A stretch of DNA of 19,819 nt from Verrucomicrobia bacterium UBA3761 (GTDB lineage: Bacteria > Verrucomicrobiota > Kiritimatiellia > RFP12 > UBA1067). The stretch is from the NCBI GenBank assembly GCA_002371135.1, contig DFGB01000029.1:1-19819 (forward strand). The letters run 5' to 3'. The position numbers and the translations under genes were made by a program. Below the pieces are notes generated by a model. It was not told the DNA's origin. It was given only the letters and a program-made list of their open reading frames with translations, and made no database searches. Shown here one piece after another: positions 6,634-12,825 of this stretch; within the stretch, counting starts at the first letter, position 1; each line of letters opens with the position of its first letter.

Positions 6634-8253
6634 TTATGCCGCATGGGGGCATTTGACCTGTTTAAGGTCTTTCACCATCCAGTTGAAAAACTCCTCAAGC
6701 CGGTTTGACTTGAGTAGAGCGCGAAGGCCAAGTATTTGCTCCGCACTTGTTATTGACCAATGCATGCCAGAGTTGTCAAGGCGTTGCTTTACCACGCATT
6801 TGCAACCGCTTTCGACAACAACCGAGCCGATGAACCATCCTTTCAAGATGTACTCGTCGTAGTGCATTCTGTCCGCATTTTCTCTGTAGTAGTTGAGTTT
6901 CTTGTCGATTTCCGGCTGCTTTTCAAGATTTTGAGCCTTGCCTTCTATCTGTTTTATGACCGACCTGATTCTTCCCTCCTTGATGGTGCGCTTCCATTTC
7001 CTGTATACCGCCTTCCAGTCATCCGATCCCTCCCTGTAACCTAGAAGAGTCATTATGTCCTTGAGATGTTCCAATGCATGGAATATGTCCAGCACCATTG
7101 TCGCGAATGGGAAGAAATTGTCGTGGACAGAGCGGAGCCACTTCCCTCCATCCGTTAGATATACCGTCTCGACTGGTTTGAGAGGGAAACGCCTGTCGAA
7201 TTCAATTCTCGCAAGTCTTCCAAAATCCTCCCATCGGCCAGTTGTGGCGGTCGCTAGTGAAGAACGCTGCCAGCTTTGCCTCCCGTGTCGTAGGCGTCCC
7301 GTTTTTGCCTTTGACACCTTCAAGATATTTATGGAACATGTGAATTCCAGTCCCGTCCGCGAGCACATAGGCCAGCGGAGTGCGGACGCTTGGGACTTCC
7401 GTCTTGGATATTCGTATGAATTCGCTAATTTTGGATTCGCACGAAAGCACAATATCTCTAATTGCATCAGGGGACAGCGAAAATCCGTGCGTCCTGACTA
7501 AGTTGGCGGCAGATGCCTCATAGTCGTGCGATGCTGCATTGTACAAGACATCATGAACCACGGCTGGAGTGTACCTTCCAACAAGGCCTAGCTTCTCGTC
7601 GAAAACATAATGGCCACCCTTGCACCCGCCTTCGACACTATCCTTGGCGCTACTACAAAAATATTCCCTCGGAACGGATTTGACGATTCCGAACAGTGTG
7701 ACAATGTCTTTTTTGTGGATTCCTCCGTTCCTCTCGCCCGGCGTACAATCGTACTCCGGCTTGAGCGCAGATTCAGATGTCAGAATTGCCTCCATCAGGC
7801 GGAGTCCAGCTCCCATGAGCCGCGAGTGCAGTTTTTCCTCGAAGTCGCGTGTGCAGGCGATGCCATTCTCGGTGATGGATTCTGCCGCCTCCTCTATGAG
7901 GGCAATCAGCCCGGTCGCGTCCTGCGCGACAATGTTGCAGAGTTTTTTTAGTGTGTCGCCCTGTCCAGAAACTATTTCGGCTGCATCAACTTCTGTCAAC
8001 TCAGCCAGAAGCGCCTTCGCTCGCTTCCCGTTTTCAACGGCCTCTTGGAAGATGGGGAGTTTTTCATTAGGAAAATGTATGCTGATTTTTTGTCTCCGTC
8101 CGTGTACTGAAGTTTGTTGTAGACATGCTTCTTGCCGCTTGAGCTTGTAACCGTGAAGCTGCTGATGCTGCCTTGAAGCGAATCGGGAAGCTTGGCGAGT
8201 TCTGAAAGAATGGCATTTCTGCTGCGAAGTTCAACTGTTGCTTGAGTATTCAT
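6634..8253 (-). pseudogene. ISKra4-family transposase, two frameshifts
   Basis: Three minus-strand segments make one transposase of about 540 codons. Segment 1 starts at ATG 8253 (MNTQATVELRSRN, then LPDSLQGSISSFTV). At the A-run 8072-8075 the homologous reading changes frame and continues as PNEKLPIFQEAVENGKRAKALLAELTEVDAAE; restoring one base there joins them. Segment 2 runs to about 7255 and holds GGHYVFDEKLGL and the first catalytic Asp in VLADGTGIHM. Segment 3 continues from about 7250 in another frame with WEDFGRLARIEFDRR, the second Asp in YLTDGGKWL, and the Glu in GSVVVESGCKCVVKQR followed by DNSGMHW, which are hallmarks of ISKra4 transposases. It ends at TAA 6634-6636. The second break also seems to have lost some codons. 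The protein should be non-functional. Confidence 0.82.
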
Positions 8254-8259
8254 GTTATA

Positions 8260-8289
8260 TATTTATCATCTAACACAGGTCGGTGTCAA
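8260..8289 (-). promoter_or_regulatory. Promoter of the ISKra4-like transposase
   Basis: On the minus strand a perfect TTGACA (8284-8289) is followed after 18 nt by TAAATA (8260-8265), 6 bp before the transposase ATG at 8253. The near-leaderless layout is odd; the -10 could instead be another AT-rich hexamer nearby. Confidence 0.5.
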
Positions 8290-8426
8290 GGATGATTTCA
8301 GAAAAATTGCATAAAATCCGCGACGCCCTCGGCAACTGACTTGCATCCCCCCTGCAACGCGCCTGCAATCCCGCTTCCCCGTCAATTCTCAAATTCTTGA
8401 TTCTTTTTCTCATCCCCCCTCGCACG

Positions 8427-8525
8427 ATACACCGTCGCACGACGGGCGCGAATTGAAACGCGTCACAGGCTACGACGTGGAAGAGGGCGAGGGTCGCCCG
8501 TCGCACGACGGGCGAGACTACCGAC
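8427..8525 (+). CRISPR. Relic type I-C-like CRISPR unit (two repeats, one spacer)
   Basis: Two 33-nt blocks, 8427-8459 and 8493-8525, flank a 33-nt spacer (8460-8492). They share the core CCGTCGCACGACGGGCG. The first ends CGAATTGAAAC, the usual 3' end of type I-C repeats (ATTGAAAC). The second begins GTCGCCCGTCG, the usual 5' end (GTCGC), and contains a perfect 10-bp palindrome, TCGCCCGTCG/CGACGGGCGA, around a CA loop. Combined, the intact halves give a plausible I-C repeat: GTCGC, GC-rich hairpin, then GAATTGAAAC. The first copy is degenerate at its 5' end and the second at its 3' end, as at array edges. Repeat and spacer sizes fit subtype I-C. No cas genes are nearby. The alternative is a dispersed REP-like palindrome; the ATTGAAAC end and spacing favour CRISPR. 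Confidence 0.55.
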
Positions 8526-9281
8526 AAGCCGGAGGAGTTCAACACCGGCAAGCCGTATGGCGATGTCAACTACCAGTTCGTCAGCCACCCGACGCTCACG
8601 ATACGCCGCGCGCCCGGCGAGGGCGTCCACCCGGCGATGCTCATATGCCCGGGCGGCGGGTATTTCCTGCTGGCGTGGCGCCACGAAGGAATGGAAATCG
8701 CAGAATGGGCGAATTCGCTCGGCATGGATGCGTTCATCTTGAAGTATCGCGTGCCGAACGACGGCTCTATCGCGTTGATGGATGCGCAGAGGGCCGTGTC
8801 GTGGATGCGCGCAAACGCCGCGACGCTCCAGATCGACCCGGCGAAGATCGCGCAGATCGGCTTCTCCGCCGGCGCGAACCTGACCGCCAGGACGGCGAAC
8901 AATTTCAAGAAGCGCAGCTACGAGCCGATCGACGAAGTAGATGCAATGAGTTCCCGTCCCGATGCAACGTTGCTCGTTTACCCAGGCGGGTTGCTGAAGG
9001 GCGGCTTCCGCGCACGCCCCACGCCGGATCTCGCGCTTTGCGAGGATATATTCGTCACCAAGGATACTCCTCCCGTGTTCATAACGCAGACGGAGGATGA
9101 CTTCTGCCAGGTCGAAAATTCTCTCGCCTACTATCTCGCGTGCAAGAAGTGCGGCGTGCCGGCGGCGATGCTGCTAGGCCCCAAGGGCGGCCACGGCTAT
9201 GGCTCGCGCAGGACCGGCCGCGATAACGATACATGGCCTGACGTCGCCGCCACATGGCTCAAGCGCACGCTGGGATTCTGA
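8517..9281 (+). pseudogene. 5'-truncated carbohydrate esterase, alpha/beta-hydrolase (BD-FAE-like)
   Basis: About 254 codons of an alpha/beta-hydrolase related to acetyl- or feruloyl-type xylan esterases. The oxyanion loop is ICPGGGY (about 8643-8663). ALMDAQRAVSWMR follows, the nucleophile elbow is GFSAG, the acid is probably in TEDDF, and the catalytic His is in GGHGYG. Family members start with a signal peptide and a short beta strand. Here the homologous frame continues upstream of the first ATG (8637) as KPEEFNTGKPYGDVNYQFVS with no ATG, GTG or TTG, back to a TGA at 8454-8456. It enters the relic CRISPR repeat at about 8517. The head of the gene has therefore been lost. Translation from 8637 would omit about 40 residues and the export signal. 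All catalytic motifs remain, so decay is recent. Confidence 0.78.
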
Positions 9282-9299
9282 AAAGTCCTAAAGTCCCAA

Positions 9300-9338
9300 G
9301 TCCTTAGTCCTGGTTGTCCCTCCTGCCGGACTTAGGAC
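9300..9338. terminator. Hairpin between convergent genes
   Basis: GTCCTTAGTCCTGG (9300-9313) pairs with CCGGACTTAGGAC (9326-9338) with one mismatch and a bulge. It lies between the esterase stop (9281) and the stop of the GH63-like gene (9355-9357). Neighbouring AAGTCC/AGTCCT units suggest it derives from a short palindromic repeat. It could act as a two-way terminator, though U-tracts are lacking. Confidence 0.5.
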
Positions 9339-9354
9339 CCAGGGCTGTTCAACC

Positions 9355-10569
9355 CTATTTCACCGGCATTTCCTCTTCGCGCGGCTTCTTCCAATCGTCG
9401 ATGAACTTTATTGTGAAGACGGCGCTCCAGCCGAAGCCTGCGGCGCCAAGCGGTGCGCCTGTGAGGGAGTTGTAGTTTTCATGGATGGACTCCTTGTGGG
9501 CGTCAACCCAACCGAGGATGGTCGAGCGTCCGGTGTCGGCGATTGCGTCGAAGCCATAGAACTTCAGCCCCTTCAGCGCGAAGTAGGCCACATTGAGCCA
9601 TGTGCGTCCGCGCCAATATACGTCCGGCCTGTATTTCTGGTTGTCGTATGAGACGGTCGGCCAGCCCGGTTCCATGCGTTTCGCGTGGCGGGCCATCGCC
9701 GCGGCGCGATGCGCGGGGGCGATGCCGATGAAAAGCGGCATGAACGAGGCGGGCGTGAGGACGCGCGAGAAATCGCCGCCGTGCGCAATCTCCCTGTCGT
9801 AGTAGCATTCGTCCTTTTCGTCCCAGAGCTGTTCTTCAATCCGCCGTGCAAGGGCGCGAGAGCGCTCTTCCCACATCGCGCTCTCGGATGCGAAACCGAG
9901 CTTCGCGGCCATGTCTCTCAGCGAACGGTAGTATAGGACCATCCAGCAATTCAGGTCGATCGGCAGCATGCTGCCGGGTTCTCCATCCCAACGCGGCGAA
10001 TCGTCCCAGCCGGATTCCCACCCGCAGTATAGTTTCCGTTTTTCGGGATCGGTCGAATTGCCGTCGTAGCGGAACATCCCTTCGGACTCGACAAAGCGCT
10101 TCGTTCGCCAAAACGTCTCGTAGCGCTTGAGCGACGTGTACGCTTCGCGCAGGAATGCGTCGTCCGGCGCGGCGCGATCGAGCGTCCAAACAGCCCAGCC
10201 CCACACGGGCGGCTTGGTGCAGCCGCGGAACACCCCCTTCGCCACATCCGCGTAGACGACGTCCGGCAGCATGCCATCGTCGCCCTGGAATTTCATCATG
10301 ATGCGGAATTGGTCGCGCGCGAGTTCCGCATCCCAACGGACCAACGCCATCGCGTGGAAGGCGCCGTCCCAATTCCACACGCCGTCGAAACGGCCGACTG
10401 CCGGCACGACGCCGCGATACGGCGCCCACGCGACGCCGCCGCCCGCGACGGTGTTTGTTTCGAGCGTCGTCCTTGAGCGCTGCAAGAGGGAAGGAGCGTC
10501 GAACGCGGCGCACGCGCATGACGCCGCCAGGCACGATGCTGCAATTATCACAGGCTTTTTCATATCCAT
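9355..10569 (-). CDS. Secreted GH63/MGH1-like glycoside hydrolase
   Basis: This 404-aa protein has an (alpha/alpha)6-barrel pattern of the GH63/GH37-like group. A signal peptide covers about residues 1-22 (MDMKKPVIIAASCLAASCACA). VWNWDGAFHAMAL (64-76) and PVWGWAVW (121-128) are barrel motifs. GWESGWDDSPRWD (183-195) is the family signature that carries the catalytic acid region. YWRGRTWLNVAYF (318-330) and HENYNSLTGAPLG (363-375, with a candidate base E364) complete the site. The frame is open to 10635, but ATG 10569 follows the GH127 stop by 5 bp with GGAG in the end of that gene, so it is preferred; ATG 10563 is the alternative. Family members release glucose, mannose or mannosylglycerate units; the substrate here is unknown. 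It is probably co-transcribed with GH127. Confidence 0.85.
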   Translation of the reverse strand: MDMKKPVIIAASCLAASCACAAFDAPSLLQRSRTTLETNTVAGGGVAWAPYRGVVPAVGRFDGVWNWDGAFHAMALVRWDAELARDQFRIMMKFQGDDGMLPDVVYADVAKGVFRGCTKPPVWGWAVWTLDRAAPDDAFLREAYTSLKRYETFWRTKRFVESEGMFRYDGNSTDPEKRKLYCGWESGWDDSPRWDGEPGSMLPIDLNCWMVLYYRSLRDMAAKLGFASESAMWEERSRALARRIEEQLWDEKDECYYDREIAHGGDFSRVLTPASFMPLFIGIAPAHRAAAMARHAKRMEPGWPTVSYDNQKYRPDVYWRGRTWLNVAYFALKGLKFYGFDAIADTGRSTILGWVDAHKESIHENYNSLTGAPLGAAGFGWSAVFTIKFIDDWKKPREEEMPVK

Positions 10570-10574
10570 CGGAA

Positions 10575-12476
10575 CTACTCCGCCGGGCCGAACTCGACTG
10601 GGAACCATGTGCGGTAGAAGTTGTCCCTGTGCCATTCATTGCCGGCGGAGGCGTAGTCGCAGAAATAGGCGCTCGTCGGCAATGCCGCCTCCGGATTTTC
10701 ATGGTGGGAACCGAGCGGCAGTACAGCGGTAAATGCCATCCACATGGAATCTGTCGGGACGCGGACGGAGGAAAAGCCTGTCATCTTTTGCCCATCCTCG
10801 ATTCCAGGGCGGAATGGTTCGGTCATGTCGCCATCGCCGAAGCGACTGTCGCGGGCCAGGAGGACGGGGCCGCGCGTGAAGGCGACATTATGGTCGAGCG
10901 TGTGCGCCACGACCGGCATGTCAAACGATATCTCGACGATGTCGCCAAGTTTCCATTCGCGGTCGATTGTGAAATAGCTTCCGGCCGCGACGCCGTCCAG
11001 CGCCTTGCCGTTGAGCATGACATGCGTTTTCTCCGACCATGCGGGGATGCGCAGGCGCATAGGCACCACGCCCGCTCCTTCGGTGTGGCTGACGATTCTC
11101 GCATATGCATCCCTCGGATACAGAGAATACATGTCGAACGCCACTTCGCGTCCGCCGGAGAGTTTCCCTTTCACGAGCGCGGAAGAATAGAAGTTGAACG
11201 TCGCCGTATCGCCGCGCGTCGTGAAAAATTCCCTGAGGAAGCAGAGGAATCCGCGCGGACCGTTCGCCGTGCAGCAGTCGGTATGCATGAAGCAGTGGTG
11301 CTGGCCGTGGTAGCGATTGCCGGAGAGCGGCGTGTAGCCCGCGAACTCCGAGCCGTCCTGTTTCATCGCTCCGAGATAAGCGTTGTAGAACGTCTTTTCG
11401 ATTGCATCGGCCCATTTTGGCTCGCCGGTGATTTCGAGAAGCTTTTCGCACAAGCGCATCCAGGTCGTCGTTACGCATGTCTCTTGCAAACGCCTGTAGG
11501 CGAGGTGCTGCTTGCCGGCGCCGTGGAACCACGCCTCCGAGCATGCGCAGCCGCCGGCGAGATTTACTTCTTCCCTTGTGATGTCTTCGGCGCTTTTGAT
11601 CGCCGCATCGCGAAGATCGGCACGTCCTGTCGCCTCGCTATACTCCAACAACCCCTGATAGCAACTCATCATTTCATATGCCTTGGAACGTCCGTTTTTG
11701 CATACATACTCCCACTTGCCGCAAACGTCGTAGCCGGCCTCGTTGCGGTCGGCGACGGAGACGCCCGCGAGGGCCTTGTCGAGAAGGCGCGGACCTTTCT
11801 CGGGCTCTGTCATGCCCTTTACGATGTAGTGGGCAAAGTCGAGATACTTCTTTTCGCCCGTGCGCTCGTAGAGCCACATCACAGGCTCCAGAATCGACGA
11901 GCTCGCATAGCCCGACCAGTTGCCGGTCTGCCACAGTTCGCGGCCGCGCCGGCCGCCGGGCCCGATTTCGCCTATCACATAATCGCAAAGCCTTTTGGCG
12001 GCGTCAAGCGCTTTTGCGCCGCGTCCGGCGTTGCCGGTTTTCATCTCCAAGTCGAAGTAATGCAAGAGCCCCATGAGGGTGTATTTCATCCCCCACACGT
12101 CCCAGCCTTCCCCGCAGCGGAGCGCGTCAGGGTAGTTGCCGATGTAGCCGCATTCCTCCTGCGAAGCGAGGATGCGTTCGATGCCGCGTTCGATCTTCGC
12201 CCGCAGCACGGCGTCGTGCGTGTAGTCCAGAAACGGAACGGCGGAATGCATCCATTTGCCCCAGAACTCCGTCTGCCACCAGAGTTTCGTCTCCGTCTTC
12301 TCCAGAAACGGCGCGGTTATGTAGTCTACATCCTGGGCGATGACATGGCGCGAAACCATATCGTCCAGCCGTTTGCCGAGATACCCCTTGAGGCGCACGT
12401 CGCACGTCATCAGCGACGTGCCGGCCATCGCGCCGCATGCGCTGCACACCAAGACGCTCCAAATCAATCTTTTCAT
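10575..12476 (-). CDS. GH127 beta-L-arabinofuranosidase (DUF1680)
   Basis: This 633-aa secreted enzyme probably removes beta-L-arabinofuranose from plant glycans such as extensin-type arabinooligosaccharides or pectic arabinan side chains. Residues 1-19 are a signal peptide. The (alpha/alpha)6 barrel includes WWQTEFWGKW (66-75) and GYIGNY (110-115). GH127 uses a zinc-bound cysteine nucleophile. The expected ligands appear as E332 and C334 in RLQETCVTTTW and C401-C402 in HTDCCTANGPRGF, and E314 (CSEAWFHG) is a candidate acid/base. The C-terminal third (about 430-633) has the beta-sandwich motifs LRIPAWSEKTHVMLNGK and ARDSRFGDGD. The start codon lies 8 bp from repeat copy A, which forms its 5' leader. 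It is followed after 5 bp by the GH63-like gene, so the two are likely an operon. Confidence 0.93.
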   Translation of the reverse strand: MKRLIWSVLVCSACGAMAGTSLMTCDVRLKGYLGKRLDDMVSRHVIAQDVDYITAPFLEKTETKLWWQTEFWGKWMHSAVPFLDYTHDAVLRAKIERGIERILASQEECGYIGNYPDALRCGEGWDVWGMKYTLMGLLHYFDLEMKTGNAGRGAKALDAAKRLCDYVIGEIGPGGRRGRELWQTGNWSGYASSSILEPVMWLYERTGEKKYLDFAHYIVKGMTEPEKGPRLLDKALAGVSVADRNEAGYDVCGKWEYVCKNGRSKAYEMMSCYQGLLEYSEATGRADLRDAAIKSAEDITREEVNLAGGCACSEAWFHGAGKQHLAYRRLQETCVTTTWMRLCEKLLEITGEPKWADAIEKTFYNAYLGAMKQDGSEFAGYTPLSGNRYHGQHHCFMHTDCCTANGPRGFLCFLREFFTTRGDTATFNFYSSALVKGKLSGGREVAFDMYSLYPRDAYARIVSHTEGAGVVPMRLRIPAWSEKTHVMLNGKALDGVAAGSYFTIDREWKLGDIVEISFDMPVVAHTLDHNVAFTRGPVLLARDSRFGDGDMTEPFRPGIEDGQKMTGFSSVRVPTDSMWMAFTAVLPLGSHHENPEAALPTSAYFCDYASAGNEWHRDNFYRTWFPVEFGPAE

Positions 12477-12484
12477 AATATCTT

Positions 12485-12655
12485 ATTGCTCCGGCACAAG
12501 TATTGGGGTTGATTTTTGTCGCAGAGTCGCAGAGATATCTGAAAACCTGATAAACCTTGCATTCTCTGCATTCTCTGCGTACTCGGCGTCTCGGCGTCTC
12601 GGCGTCTCTGCGATAAAAATCAATCCTATTTACTGCTGCATCTATAGATTTTAGC
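12485..12655. repeat. Palindromic intergenic element, copy A
   Basis: This copy is about 171 bp and is homologous to 15211-15371 in the same orientation. Both start ATTGCTCCGGCA, carry an 18-nt arm (here 12509-12526, TTGATTTTTGTCGCAGAG), several CGCAGAG/CTCTGCG units, the complementary arm (12606-12623), and then a TCTATAGAT-rich tail. The arms differ at one position (G for A), which would still pair as G-U in one RNA. It fills the leader of the GH127 gene. Confidence 0.85.
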
Positions 12656-12681
12656 ATGGAGAACAGGAGAGAATTTTTCGA

Positions 12682-12785
12682 TTTTTAACACAGAGGCACA
12701 GAGGCACACAGAGTATTTTTCGGTTGTTCGATTTGCTGTCAAAATATCAAACCTCAGTGTTCCTCTGTTCCTCTGTGTCAAAAAA
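12682..12785. repeat. ACACAGAGG-type palindromic element
   Basis: The left arm 12682-12713 (TTTTTAACACAGAGGCACAG and further CACAGAG units) is the imperfect complement of 12752-12785 (CCTCTGTTCCTCTGTGTCAAAAA). It belongs to the same family as the outer arms at 15128-15448. It sits between the fusion phosphoesterase gene and copy A, so the whole 349-bp gap 12477-12825 is made of two repeat elements plus short AT-rich joints. Confidence 0.75.
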
Positions 12786-12825
12786 TCAAAAATAGAAAAA
12801 TCGTAAATTGGAAAATTCTTTTCTT

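Larger units (their letters stand above)
6607..8318 (-). mobile_element. ISKra4-like insertion sequence, degenerate
   Basis: A single broken transposase gene is flanked by a perfect 12-bp inverted repeat, GATTTTATGCAA at 6607-6618 and its complement at 8307-8318, giving an element of about 1.7 kb. Outside the 12 bp both ends show GTC-rich bases that nearly match, so the true tips may lie a few bases further out. I find no clear target duplication. It lies between the Rpn remnant and the relic CRISPR unit, in a run of decayed sequence. Confidence 0.7.

Noticed and set aside
8453..9100. A 215-codon plus-strand frame beginning MKRVTGYDVEEG over the esterase
   Set aside because: It is in a different frame from the hydrolase motifs (PGGGY, GFSAG, GGHGYG) and starts in the relic CRISPR sequence.
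10455..12512. A 685-codon plus-strand frame over the GH127 gene
   Set aside because: The minus strand carries clear GH127 motifs, signal peptide and operon spacing; the plus frame is Arg/Ala/Val-rich shadow sequence.
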